Shown here one piece after another: positions 12,582 to 23,437 of a stretch of 64,000 nt of DNA (position 1 is the first letter of the stretch; each line of letters starts with the position of its first letter). The position numbers were made by a program, and so were the translations under genes. This DNA is from Siphonodentalium dalli. Taxonomy: Eukaryota; Mollusca; Scaphopoda; Gadilida; Siphonodentaliidae. The DNA lies in assembly GCA_032622095.1 (NCBI GenBank), contig CP136069.1, positions 13,002,450 through 13,066,449 on the forward strand. Direction: 5' to 3'. The notes under the pieces are model-generated. The model was not told the DNA's origin, ran no database searches, and saw only the letters and a list, made by a program, of their open reading frames with translations.

Positions 12582-12682
12582 TTACACGGCTTGTTGATGG
12601 GGGTTGAGGGGGGATCGCCTCGATGGACACGAGCCTCTACCGGGGAATACCACACAGTATCCCCCCTCAAAAAGCCGTGTAA
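12582..12682. repeat. Nested hairpin
   Basis: The outer arms TTACACGGCTT (12582) and AAGCCGTGTAA (12672) enclose inner arms TTGAGGGGGGAT (12604) and ATCCCCCCTCAA (12659), all perfect. This could fold into a stem with an internal bulge. It may be a small MITE inside the larger element. Confidence 0.8.
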
Positions 12683-12935
12683 CTTATATTATGGACAGTT
12701 ATCTGCTCATCTACATGCGGCGACCTTCGTGGCATCGTATGTGGATGTGGAGGGGAATCACGTGATCGCATACATCTCACACGCATACAATAAGAAAGTC
12801 CGCCCAAATTCACGAGTGGGCTGAAACCATGCCTCGTGTTCCCCATTTATCGTTTCTTTTACGAATGGAAGATAACCGAAAACACAAAAACGCAATAAGA
12901 ACGCGACTGTACATCGGCGTGTCATTTTTATGCGA

Positions 12936-13452
12936 AGTTTTTGATGCGTCCGAACCTGAACCAAATTTGTCCGAACCTGAACGAAAATTGTGTCTGAACC
13001 TGAACAAAATCATCGCGAATGTTGCGAATCCGAACCTGAACATTTTGAAATTTTCAAAGGTCGTTTTTCGGAGTTAGACAATACAAATATCGCCGGTTTT
13101 GCATTCCGAAGATGTGTGGTGACCTAATCTACCCACAACAATACATAAAATTTGCGGATGCATGAGCCCAGGGCCAAAAAAATATGAAAAAGCGGACATT
13201 TCGCCGCCTCGATAAAATTTCGAAAAATTATGACGACTTGACACGCCAAATACAACAATTCACATGCCTGTCATGCGAAAGGCGTGTTACGTGTGTGTTG
13301 GGCATACAAATTCCTACATAACTGGTTCAATGTGTATCACCGAAAGATGTCGTTGATTGCTGCTTGGAGACAATATATACACTTGCCGTTTATCTGCTTT
13401 AGTGGGCGCCGCCATCTTGGAATGTCCGAACCTAAACGGGTATCCGACAGTG
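12936..13452 (-). repeat. Right terminal inverted repeat of the 4.9-kb element
   Basis: Inverted copy of 8529-9045, with scattered substitutions and a few single-base length changes. It ends CCGACAGTG, followed by the target duplicate GTAAT. Confidence 0.88.
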
Positions 13453-13457
13453 GTAAT

Positions 13458-13819
13458 ACCTTATAATACTTATTTGTCGTTGTTCGTAATGCGAAAGATG
13501 TCTAATATCAGGTATAGGAACAATGAATCAACGCCCTCGTCTTGTTTGTCTCTGGGTTTGCGCGCATTTGAATATGTGGGCGTTAAGTGGCAGTGCGTTC
13601 GCGCCGGTCTATTCCCAAAAGGGTGAACTGTCGGCAGAAGGCGTTGGCACATTTGTCTCGTCTCACCTTCCAACGACGGCCAAAAAATTAAACATGTATA
13701 CATTTTAGGAACACTAGCTTCAAACCCCTCGAAAGAGACCAGACAATTAATAACATAGCACCTAATATGTCTGTTCTAACAATTATTTAAAGTGAACTAT
13801 AGACCATACAGAGATATGT
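13458..13819. other. No gene recognised
   Basis: Short overlapping frames on both strands; none has splice borders or a recognisable sequence. Confidence 0.45.
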
Positions 13820-14197
13820 TTAACCCTTTACCCAACAGAACGGCCCTGTGCCAATGCATTCTCTTATATATGCGAGTCGACCATAGGTCGCCTCGCATAT
13901 ATAAGAGAATACATTGGCTTAACACATTAAAAATTATAAAATTGTTAAAGAATGTAAGAAAAATGGTAAAAAGTGTTAAAAAAGATTATTTTTAGGCCAA
14001 TGCATTCTCTTATATATGCGCATATATAAGAGATATGCATTGGCACAGGGCATAACTGTAACTATCACAATGTGGTCAAGGAGCCGGTTCCAATGATATC
14101 CATATGTGTATGGTTCTATTGAGACAGACCGAAGATATTTTAGGCTGTTGAAGCTTTATTTGACCGGTTTTGGACGTTTTGTTGGGTAAAGGGTTAA
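13820..14197 (+). mobile_element. piggyBac-type MITE, family P, copy 2
   Basis: A 370-bp element (13824-14193) between TTAA at 13820-13823 and 14194-14197, with ends CCCTTTACCCAACAGAACGG and GTTGGGTAAAGGG. Two palindromic modules are present: the left one (about 13852-13918) is complete, and the right one (about 13997-14043) has lost its centre. The longer unique arm is on the right, so it is inverted relative to the 5.25-kb copy. Confidence 0.87.
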
Positions 14198-14883
14198 AAA
14201 GATACCGCACCCTTCATTCCTGTGACTAAACTGACACGGGCTAGTATTCATTAATTTGGGTGTTCAGGAAATACATATGCCATATATATACTAATGCTTT
14301 TGTTATTAGTGTAAACATATTTTTATTTCCAAATCCCAAGTAAATAACATAATATACAGATGACACATATAAGCGAAACAGAAGTGTTAATATATGGAAA
14401 CGAGGATCAGACAAGCATGATGGCTTATATGAAGTGGTCTCCTCTATGGCTACATGCCACGTCCCCAATAAGTGAGGGAGGGGTATAGTTCAGAAGGGAA
14501 GGGTGTGATAATTGGAGATAACCGGTTAATAGCAATTGTGATTGACCCCCCCTGGCGACTGACGCATGAGTATTACTATATATATGAGCATCATTTTTAC
14601 TTGCGCAACAACCCGATCATTGAAAACTCCCCACCACTGTTATCGTCTCACGACTTCATCTGTCCAAGTGTCCCCCTCTTGCTCTTGTCTTCTATTTTCT
14701 CCTCCCCTCTTTCTCTCTTTTCTCTATCTGCCTCCTGCTATCTTACTTTTATTCCATCCCTAACTCAAATTCATTCTGCATATGTTATTGGTTTAGAGAG
14801 CCGGCTGGTGGAATCGATAAAGCAACTTATCAGCTGATAACTTATCTGTGGATAACAATCAACACATCCTCTTTATAAATTGT
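14198..14883. other. No gene seen; pyrimidine-rich tract
   Basis: It contains a CT-rich tract at about 14640-14760 on the + strand, inside a weak 121-codon frame that I do not support. Confidence 0.5.
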
Positions 14884-15083
14884 ATAACGACGAAATTAGC
14901 GGGTAATTAAGAAAAAGATCTTTGTAATTTCGCGCTCGTCTTCGTGACCTCATCTACATATTCAACGTGACCCGACCTGGATTATACACGTTGTTGTTAT
15001 TTAATATTATGTAGATGAGGTCACGCATCAGAGTGAAACAAAATAAGACATATTTCAAAATTAATAGCAGATTTCGTCGTTAA
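14884..15083. mobile_element. Small palindromic element
   Basis: The outer inverted ends TAACGACGAAAT (14885) and ATTTCGTCGTTA (15071) enclose a perfect 18-bp hairpin pair, CGTGACCTCATCTACATA (14943) and its complement at 15008-15025. The shape is that of a MITE, but no clear target duplication is visible. Confidence 0.65.
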
Positions 15084-15593
15084 ATTGTTATCGGCTGGGA
15101 AATTTCGAAGATTTATGAACGTGACATGTACATTACACCAATCACCAATACATATAAATTGCAAATATAATTAACACCCAGCACAAGAAATTCTGCTATG
15201 TATTCTGACTTGAGCGCATTGTAAATATAGCAAATATGTACTACGACAATTGGCCAACACACTTGTGACCCCCCTATATTATAAAGTATGTACATGAATT
15301 GGCCAAATGTGGACTATCCTCGGTGATGATATTGTAAGAGTGTAAATTAGACCAATTCGGTTTAATTTTAAACAATTTGGAGATATTCGGGTTTATATAT
15401 TATATGTTCATATTAGCACGATGCGAGTTGGTGGACTCACAACTGTTAAGTTTCAATGTCAAGTCAAGATGTAGATCTATAATTATCATCTCATCCAAAT
15501 ATCACTAATTAGCCATGCGACAATCACTAATTAAGGGGGAGGTCAAGTGACCAATTTTGAATGGGGATTATCATGCAAATCTGCGGAGCAAAG
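15084..15593. other. No gene or repeat recognised
   Basis: AT-rich unassigned sequence. Confidence 0.5.
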
Positions 15594-15882
15594 GTTACAG
15601 AGTTGCACATACTTTAGAGTGTGATTTGATGTGGTGTTGGAAACAAGAGGTATTTATCTGGCGGGTCCTCTTGGGACTGCTTCAGTTATAATGTTGGTGT
15701 ATTTATTTTTGAATTTATATTGATTTTTCAAATGTAGGTCAAGTGATGTAATTCCATAAAATAAAGTCTCAAAAATATATTTATTGCAAAATTTTATAAT
15801 TTACCAAGCGGACCCGCCAGATAAATAACTTGTTTCCGATACCATATCAAGTCACACTCAGAAGTATGTGAAACTCTGTAAC
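15594..15882. mobile_element. Hairpin MITE with ~80-bp inverted arms
   Basis: The left arm, from GTTACAGAGTT (15594) to about 15674, pairs with the right arm 15804-15882, which ends AACTCTGTAAC. The arms share TATTTATCTGGCGGGTCC and its complement. The spacer is AT-rich and non-coding. I could not fix a target duplication. Confidence 0.82.
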
Positions 15883-16349
15883 TTAAATATCACTAGGTTT
15901 ATTTGAGGCGGAGATTATAATATTATGTTCTTAGACAATAAAAACACAACACAAGTGTAAAAGAACTTAGTTTTTATTTGTTTTAATCAGTAACAACTAT
16001 TCCAGGCTCAAGATATGTATCGCATTTCAACATAATAGCACAAAACTTCACACGACATAACCACATTATTAACATGATGTGAGTTGGTGGAGTGACATAG
16101 CACTTCTGCTGATGCATGGGGGTCGTCGTCGTAACGTTTTATACATAAATGCACACCAATCTCGGTCGTCGCGAGATTGAAATGTTGACGGAAATAATTG
16201 TCTTCAATCTGAAAGTATTTTCTTCCCATACATTTCTTTTATCACAAGGGTGAAACTGCGATAGAATTGATCATTGGTCACATATCGATCTTGGACCGAA
16301 AGAATTGCATTGTTGTTTGATAGATGAACGGAAGAAACTGAACTTACAA
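15883..16349. other. No gene recognised
   Basis: Only short chance frames on the minus strand. Confidence 0.45.
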
Positions 16350-16424
16350 TTATCAACAGGTGTGTATTTATCAACAGGTGTGTATTTATCAACAGGTGTG
16401 TATTTATCAACAGGTGTGTATTTA
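16350..16424. repeat. 18-bp tandem repeat, four copies
   Basis: Four identical units of GTGTGTATTTATCAACAG. The 18-bp period keeps + strand frames open across it, which explains the short repetitive ORFs here. Confidence 0.96.
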
Positions 16425-16941
16425 TGTGGAAAATATTACGACCACGACCCCATCAGCAACATGGTCAAGCACTGGCTTTCATCTATTATCGTCTTGTAAT
16501 TTACACGTATGGAAGTTTTATTGCAATGGGTTCAGGCCCTGGATTCACCTAACGATAGTTTTGCTGAATTGGTCATTGTTGCATGGTCGGGGGCAAAAAG
16601 ACACACATTATCTCACCAAGCATCTCGAAATCTCATTAAACACGCTATTTTAGATTAGTCGCCTGCTGATTATTATTATTATTATAAGTATTTGTTTTTG
16701 ATCGGCGTTTCAACGGATTTAATTTGAATGGGCATTTCGTTCGTTTTGAGTATTATCGGCACCGCCGTTCCGTATCCTTGGATCGCATTTGAGATGCTGG
16801 TGACTTTTGGCACATTCGGGAGATCCTGTGTTGTTTTTATGCACGTGTGGGAGATGCTGTGTTTCCTTAAGGCACGTCACCGTGCGATAATGACCAATTC
16901 AGCGTTAGTGCTGCATCTCAGTTTAATCCATCAACCAATGA
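16425..16941. other. No gene recognised
   Basis: Sequence 3' of the possible minus-strand gene; its 3' UTR would lie here, but I see no convincing poly(A) signal. Confidence 0.4.
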
Positions 16942-17302
16942 TCATCTCCGCTTACGACGGATGCCCCTAGCTACATCGATCTCATGCCTTCTTTGAGTGC
17001 TAGCACGGAAGTTGTATCGGTAGGCATTTGGAAGGCCGTAGTCAACAGCGGGCGCAGACGAACAGCGACATAGCCTCGTACCGTCGCCGGAGTATCGGTG
17101 CACGTGAGGGCGAACTTCGTTTTGGTTAGCTTCATTGTCTTGTGGTGTGAGACCAACAGCGTTGTCCATGGCAACAAGCTTGACATCTTGTTTTAGGGAA
17201 CTTTGATTCCGGGCCTCGGTCTGTTCAGGGTTTCGTCGTGGAATCTTCTTTGGGGGATCACATTCGTCAAATGCAAGTCGTCGAGGCATGAGTGGTACCC
17301 TT
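16942..17302 (-). CDS. Possible terminal exon of an unrecognised two-exon gene
   Basis: On the minus strand a pyrimidine-rich acceptor ending TTTCCAG lies at 17303-17309, and the frame stays open from 17302 to a stop at 16942-16944. The first base of the exon completes the codon left open by the donor at 18312, so the two exons join in frame with no added stop. The joined product is 178 residues. This exon supplies about 119 of them: a basic start (MPRRL), a polar middle with one CRC cluster, and an Arg/Lys-rich end (IRRKRR). No domain, signal peptide or membrane segment is apparent and I do not recognise the family. Support comes from matching splice phase and unbiased amino-acid composition only; a chance open frame remains possible. 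Confidence 0.4.
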
Positions 17303-17997
17303 CTGGAAATGAAGAAAACAGTGGCTTAGACAAATATTCACGTAGCTCTTAACTACTCCAATACTTTCAGTGTTATATTGTACCAAGCGCGTTAGAGCAT
17401 GTATTTGGTTAATCGCTATATAAAACTGGTCATTATTATTATTATTATCTTCCATACGTCCGTTATATAATAATTCCCCACCGATATTTTTAACACTATT
17501 TATTACATTCCTATGTGTGATTTAACTTGATTTCTCGAGCGATTATAAACGTTAATTTCCCTTTTGAAATATGACTTTAACTATAGAGCGTTCTGTATTC
17601 ACCCGCGCTATCGAAATGTATACCTCCTGGATATGATGGCGGTATTATTCGGATTTCAGTTAAATCAGATGTTTACAGTGGAATATAATAAACAGAATAA
17701 TCACTTCATTGAACTGGTGGCGTGAAATAGTTCATGTGAGACAGGGACTCTTTTGTCAAATAATCAAGCGCAATACGCTCTCGTGATTGAACAATGTCCT
17801 TGCCTCTCATGGATTATTTCACGTCACCAGTTCAATCAAGCGATTAATATCTGTCTGTTATTTTCTTTTACAATATTAAGGTCGAAGCTATAGAACTCAT
17901 TCGTTGGAGGTTTTGTGGGTCATATTTATAGATACTACTTCCAAATTGTGTAGTTTTATCATGTTTTCTATTTAGATCACATAAATGATTGCCATTG

Positions 17998-18086
17998 GTA
18001 AAGAGCGTTTGTGCTTCCCTTTCCCACTAATGTATTACGAATAAAGAGCGTTACCGCTTCCCTTACCCACTAATGTATTACGAATC
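17998..18086. repeat. 43-bp imperfect direct duplication inside the intron
   Basis: AAAGAGCG at 18000 and again at 18043 begins two copies that share CCCACTAATGTATTACGAAT. It lies in the putative intron 17303-18311, which otherwise shows nothing. The AAAGAGCGTT word is the reverse complement of a motif dispersed elsewhere in the window. Confidence 0.85.
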
Positions 18087-18311
18087 TCGTTGATTGCACT
18101 TAATTTTCATTCGGCGGAAAAATTATATCTGGTAGTTTTGACTGACGTGGTGTCAAATCAGATATGAAATGTATGTCCTAAATTTCGGTCATTGTAAATA
18201 CATTCATGGTACTATGTCTTCATTCGGCGATAAATCTATTGCTGTCTATCTATGGCTACGTGCATGAAACAAAAGCATGAACGAATAGTTAAATTAGCTT
18301 GATATACATAC

Positions 18312-18487
18312 GGGTATCGACTGTGTGTGCTGTCATATCGGTGTTTCTGTATGATGCGATGGATGTTGCTAAATGACATGCTTCTGTTGGTGTCGTTCAT
18401 GATGGATTTTGAGATGTCGTTGATGTTTCGGCCACGTCTGCGTTTCGCTGCGATGTCTAACTCGAGAAGAACGGTCAGGCCGGCCAT
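18312..18487 (-). CDS. Possible first coding exon of the unrecognised two-exon gene
   Basis: The frame opens with MAGLTVLLELDIAAKRRRGR and runs 58 codons plus two bases to a good donor, CCC|GTATGT, at 18312/18311. That phase (two bases left) fits the acceptor at 17302, where one base completes a proline codon. The segment is short-hydrophobic, then strongly basic (KRRRGR), then serine/asparagine-rich. The hydrophobic start is too short and too closely followed by Arg/Lys for a classical signal peptide. The ATG at 18487 is the most upstream one before a stop, but a 5' exon cannot be excluded. No homologue comes to mind. Confidence 0.38.
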
Positions 18488-19173
18488 TATACCACGCTTT
18501 TAGTGGTCACGATGGAGAAAGCTCTTTATTGCGAACAACCAAATGTAATTATGAAGAATATGTATACGGACTAAAAAACGTATATCCCCGTGTGGGAAAC
18601 AAAACTTCAGATCATGCATAAGAGATTCGATCAAGCAGACGATTGAGAAATATGATATGCAAAAGCTAGCACTGCACCCTAAATTCACAAATTCAACCAA
18701 TTAACATTGACCAGAGAGAAAATGTCCAATCAGCGTCTAGTCTTAATCGGATTAGAAGGATGATCGGAGCTCTTGATTCATACTTTCTCACCTTTATGGA
18801 AAGGAAGTCAGAGATAATCTCCTAATGTTTATATAACAATTATATTTAGCACGGGATTAACGCTACTCTTACCTTCATGCATTAAATTATATACATATAT
18901 TAATATTTAAATTTTCACTTTTATATTAGACTTTGTTTAAACAATATTAATTTCTTCCCAAATTATGAAACATGACGCAATCATGTATGTAAAGAAGACT
19001 AGAAGGGAGGAAGAGGATTTGACAACAAGCATGCATCAGATGCTTATATAGAGCCATCTCATCACCTTGGTCAATAAATACACGAATCAGCAATAATCAA
19101 TCACGATATTAATATTCTCTTAGAAGATATATTTTATCAGTTTTTTTTCAACTTTCCTCTCAAAATAGACACA
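18488..19173. other. No gene recognised; AT-rich
   Basis: Upstream flank of the possible gene. I do not see a convincing TATA box or other promoter element that I could assign. Confidence 0.4.
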
Positions 19174-19230
19174 AACGGTCTTTATTTTTGCCATATCAAA
19201 AAATAACTAACATATAACGCTCTTTCCAAG
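19174..19230 (+). repeat. Paired AACGCTCTTT motif, copy 1
   Basis: ACAAACGGTCTTTATTTTTG, then CCATATC, then a second ATAACGCTCTTT about 45 bp on. The same arrangement recurs at 23852-23911 (+) and 37606-37668 (minus). It could be a fragment of an undescribed short interspersed element. Confidence 0.6.
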
Positions 19231-19322
19231 TTCCAATGCGAAGAAACCAAGGAACCATTGTATCATTGCATTCCTTTTCCGAGACACATAGACGACATCG
19301 TATATATAAGTAGGACTATTTC

Positions 19323-19420
19323 ATATAAGGATTAACTGTCATGTGGACTGTTTTTATGGAGATGTAACCTCACGGTTACATCTCCATAAAAACAGTCCAC
19401 ATGACAGTTAATCCTTATAT
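19323..19420. repeat. Perfect 47-bp inverted repeat with 4-nt loop
   Basis: 19323-19369 and 19374-19420 are exact reverse complements (arm start ATATAAGGATTAACTGTC, arm end GAGATGTAACC) around the loop TCAC. No mismatch was found on comparing the arms base by base. It could be a very young hairpin element, a hairpin-RNA source or an assembly/cloning fold-back. Confidence 0.95.
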
Positions 19421-19944
19421 TTATATACATTTAGCGAAAAAGCCACTTTTGTAAATGTATTTAAATCGAAAATGTATCGTGACAAAACAAGCCCAAAATA
19501 TCCCATAGCACCCTTGGCAAAAGTTAACAGGAACAATTTCTCTTTATATTGAAACCCGATGATGTATTAAGTTAATCCTGCGCGAGTCCAAATGCGCCCA
19601 AAACATTAAGCGTTCTTCTTTCCGAAACTGATGACGTGTCGATGCAATTATGAGGCTGCAGTTATGAGCTGTTGCGCGTTCACCGAGAAATAATTGCAAC
19701 TAGCCACGTGGGCGCCGACCAATCGGAATGCTGGATTTAGTGATGATCACACTTAGTATGTAAATATATCACGTTGACTTTTACCCACATTTTCGAAGAA
19801 AAATAGGGGGTATCTCTTGAATGGCATTTTCCGTCTGCCCGAGTATACAGCTCAACCATGTGTGGTTATCAGTTCTGCATGGATGACATTTATCGTGAAG
19901 GTTCGTCATGATCACGACTGCGTTCAAAAGAGTTGTTTGCATTT
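19421..19944. other. No gene recognised
   Basis: Sequence between the hairpin and the 154-bp array; unassigned. Confidence 0.45.
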
Positions 19945-21452
19945 TCCATTCTAGAGTTATCCTTCTTTGTTTATCTGGGTTTTTGTCCTTCCGCGGAGAT
20001 ATATATGCCATGGGTTATATCATCTCAATGAAATATGTTGTGGAGGTTAGCCATCATGGCTGCTTTTAAAAGGGGTGCAAATGACATTGGTCGCGTCATC
20101 CATTCGAGAGTTATCCTTCTTTGTTTATCTGTTTTTTTTGTCATTCCGCGGAGATATATATGCCATGGGTTATATGATCTCAATGAAATATGTTGTGGAG
20201 GTTAGCCATCATGGCTGCTTTTAAAAGGGGTGCAAATGACATTGGTCGCGTCATCCATTCGAGAGTTATCCTTCTTTGTTTATCTGGGTTTTTGTCCTTC
20301 CGCGGAGATATATATGCCATGGGTTATATCATCTCAATGAAATATGTTGTGGAGGTTAGCCATCATGGCTGCTTTTAAAAGGGGTGCAAATGACATTGGT
20401 CGCGTCATCCATTCGAGATTTATCCTTCTTTGTTTATCTGGGTTTTTGTCATTCCGCGGAGATATATATGCCATGGGTTATATCATCTCAATGAAATATG
20501 TTGTGGAGGTTAGCCATCATGGCTGCTTTTAAAAGGGGTGCAAATGACATTGGTCGCGTCATCCATTCGAGAGTTATCCTTCTTTGTTTTTTTGTTTTTT
20601 TGTCCTTCCGCGGAGATATATATGCCATGGGTTATATCATCTCAATGAAATATGTTGTGGAGGTTAGCCATCATGGCTGCTTTTAAAAGGGGTGCAAATG
20701 ACATTGGTCGCGTCATCCATTCGAGATTTATCCTTCTTTGTTTATCTGTTTTTTTGTCATTCCGCGGAGATATATATGCCATGGGTTATATCATCTCAAT
20801 GAAATATGTTGTGGAGGTTAGCCATCATGGCTGCTTTTAAAAGGGGTGCAAATGACATTGGTCGCGTCATCCATTCGAGAGTTATCCTTCTTTGTTTTTT
20901 TGTTTTTTTGTCCTTCCGCGGAGATATATATGCCATGGGTTATATCATCTCAATGAAATATGTTGTGGAGGTTAGCCACCGTGGCTGCTTTTAACCCTTT
21001 ACCCAACAGAACGGCCCTGTGCCAATGCATTCTCTTATATATGCGAGTCGACCATAGGTCGCCTCGCATATATAAGAGAATGCATTGGCTTAACACATTA
21101 AAAATTATAAAATTGTTAAAGAATGTAAGAAAAAATGGTAAAAAGTGTTTAAAAAAGATTGTTTTTAGGCCAATGCATTCTCTTATATATGCGAGGCGAC
21201 CTATTGTCGACTCGCATATATAAGAGAATTCATTGGCACAGGGCATAACTGTAACCATCACAACGTGGCCAATGAACCGGTTCCAATGAAATCCATATTT
21301 GTATGGTTTTATTGAGACAGACCCAAGATAATTTAGGCTGTTGCAGCTTTATTTGGCCGTTTTTGGCCGGTTTGTTGGTTAAAGGGTTAAAAGGGGTGCA
21401 AATGACATTGTTCGTCTCATCCATTCTAGAGTTACCCTTCTTTGTTTATCTG
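19945..21452. repeat. 154-bp tandem array, about seven units, split by a MITE
   Basis: Units of 154 bp contain GGAGATATATATGCCATGGG, GTTGTGGAGGTTAGCC and GCTGCTTTTAAAAGGGG, and differ at only a few sites (mainly in a T-rich stretch and a GAGAGTT/GAGATTT exchange). The repeated 62-codon frames spaced 154 bp apart are not genes, because 154 is not a multiple of three. The last unit is interrupted at 20991-21390 by a family P MITE and resumes at 21391 with AAGGGGTGCAAATG. Confidence 0.97.
20991..21390 (+). mobile_element. piggyBac-type MITE, family P, copy 3, with visible empty site
   Basis: A 392-bp element (20995-21386) flanked by TTAA at 20991-20994 and 21387-21390. It sits within the TTTTAAAA of a 154-bp repeat unit, and the neighbouring units show the uninterrupted site GCTGCTTTTAAAAGGGG. 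This proves a TTAA target duplication. Two palindromic modules (about 21021-21088 and 21171-21237) and the right-hand unique arm match copy 2. The right end has GTTGGTTAAAGGG instead of GTTGGGTAAAGGG. Confidence 0.95.
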
Positions 21453-23221
21453 GAAATATTAGGGTTTTATTTTTTAGCTCAAAGTCAAGTATGATCTATT
21501 GGTATGGGTCGTAGTCCATGCTTGTATGTGTACATGAGTCCGTCCGCCCGTAAACACATTTCCTTTAGCACACCCTATACAGGTCATATCTCTAATCCAC
21601 TCATCGACAAATGTATGGATCTTCGGGGCGACCTCTAGATGGGAGCCATCGATTTTTTCCCCGAAATTCGTTTTAAAAATCATGACCACAGCAGCTATCT
21701 TGGATTTCAAATTTTAATCCACCGGCACACCGTGCACACCGCATTTATTGGAGAACTGTTTTGTAAATTTACAGGCATATATTTAGAATCACCTCCATAA
21801 TGTGAACGATTTTCGATGAAACTCGGTCCACAATAGCCACAATCATGTCATGCCTGTTGATCAGTGAACAATTGGGCTGAGATAAGTTGTGGTTCATGAG
21901 CTCATAACCAAGTTAAAGTTGACCACCATATATGTTAACACTGTGGCATAATTCAAGTTTATTACTCTCTGCTTGGATAGACCACACTGCATATTAACTT
22001 TTGTTTTCATTGGGCTGGAATAGTTGTGACTGCTTTATTCTTCATTATAATATATTAATGGGCTATGGTGTAAAATATTATGCAATTAAACATGTAACTG
22101 AACATTATGATACAAATGAAACCTCCTCTCATAGAGCCGAGACAATAAGCTATTTGGTGATTGTATTTTTGTGTGAAATTATTAATTATTTTAGCAATTC
22201 TTGATACCGAAAGGGACAAAAAATAAAATAATATTTTCAGCCTCTCAAATGTATTAAGATCCATTGTTTTTGTTGTCTCTTCACGATAGCTCAGATTGTA
22301 TATACAATGAAATGAGAAACTCAAGACTTTTTGTGAGATAGATCCAAAGAAATATTTTTTTTTTGCAAATCTCTTGCCATTTTGTGGCTGGATTTATGCA
22401 AAACGTGCGTTTCCCCCTTAACGTGCATGCGTTATTGTTCATATGTCAGCGATGTCGTTACTCACCGTTTAGGTGTCCAGGAAGGAGATAATAGTGAAGG
22501 CTGAATATCTAACAAAAGGAGTTCGTTACAACGTTTCCACGCACGTGGTGTTTTTGGTCACAGATACCATCTTTATGTCCCACAACCGTCCCTGCACAAT
22601 AATCGGGACAATAAAGTCATCCTGCAAATAATATGGATTCCATTCTCGTATTTTATTGCTACCCTATTCCGGAAGTAGTAAGGTCCGAGTTAATATTAGC
22701 GATACGGATGTAACTGTTACGGACATAATAGAAGCACAAAGGCGCTATGTTTTTTATGGTTTACCAAATGGTTCACATGGGATGGATTGTGGGTTCTTTG
22801 CCCTGATGAAATCGGAACTGGCCTGGTTACCTTATATGATGCTCCGTCAGCTCATGTAGGTCGTGGGACCAGATTCCGATGTAGTTACAGGGGCGTTATG
22901 GCAGAGGGTTGGGGTATCTCAACCCACCATACTTTGGTAAAAAAATTCAACAATTGGAAGATTTATGCCTGAATCAAAAGTATAGTTAGACATCTCAGAC
23001 CCAAAATATGTTGGCTTCTAACCAATAACATATGTCGTTTGGATACCAAGTTTCGACATCCCACCAGTTGGAAATGTCCAACCGTACTATAGGGGTGTCA
23101 TGCAGATTGGAAAAGTCCAACCATACTACAATATATAATAGATTGGAATTGTCCGACTATTTGAAAAGTTTGCGTATCAATTGGAAGTTCCATGCCAGCC
23201 AAGCTCAATGCTGGCGGAATT
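21453..23221. other. Mostly unassigned; weak overlapping frames at 22.65-22.97 kb
   Basis: 22656-22972 (+) has two overlapping frames that could be a decayed coding fragment. The switch between frames and the lack of splice sites argue against an active gene. 22387-22410 repeats the ATTTATGCAAAACGTGCG word of 4.5 kb. Three loosely similar GATTGGAA...TCC words occur at 23068-23160. Confidence 0.4.
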
Positions 23222-23437
23222 GAAGGGGCCGAGAAATGACATTTAAACCACTCAGAGCTTGGTGGCCACCCTGCAAAACTCTTTGCTTGAGCTATATCGG
23301 TCAATGGGCCGAGAATGACATGGGTGCCATATATCAACCCATATGGACATGAATCGGATGGGTGTGGGAGGAGGCCATGGGTGCCACTCTACAAAACCAG
23401 TTGTTTGACCTAAGTGTAACAATGTTCCAATACGGAA
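23222..23437. repeat. Dispersed repeat R1, copy 1
   Basis: Shares GGTGGCCACCCTGCAA, ATGACATGGGTGCCATATAT and TTGACCTAAGT with 30240-30424, in the same orientation and order. Related fragments at 30100-30240 make a second, partial unit there. Confidence 0.8.

Larger units (their letters stand above)
9094..12892. other. Non-coding interior of the 4.9-kb element
   Basis: AT-rich. Frames on either strand are at most about 105 codons and show no transposase motifs. It contains local duplications (9594-9790 and 11423-12135), repeated GCAAAATATTGC-type palindromic words around 10660-10950 and a hairpin at 12582-12682. Confidence 0.65.
8529..13452. mobile_element. 4.9-kb DNA element with >500-bp terminal inverted repeats
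   Basis: The two ends are inverted copies of each other: 8529-9045 and 12936-13452 match at roughly 97% by eye, and a more diverged match continues inward to about 9093/12893. Both start CACTGTCGGATACCCG and are flanked by an identical 5-bp sequence, GTAAT (8524-8528 and 13453-13457), as expected for a target-site duplication. The interior has no ORF long enough for a transposase, so the copy is non-autonomous or the element is of a fold-back type. The superfamily is unclear: CACTG ends recall CMC/CACTA elements, but those make 3-bp duplications. The alternative, a segmental inverted duplication, would not explain the clean ends and the GTAAT repeat. Confidence 0.82.

Noticed and set aside
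20190-20994. Five to six near-identical 62-codon ORFs as a gene family
   Set aside because: They are the same frame of a 154-bp non-coding tandem repeat; 154 is not a multiple of three.
22656-22972. Overlapping + ORFs (MLPYSGSSKV..., MWVLCPDEIG...)
   Set aside because: Composition is plausible, but the frames overlap and stop, no splice site fits, and I recognise no family. At most a decayed fragment.
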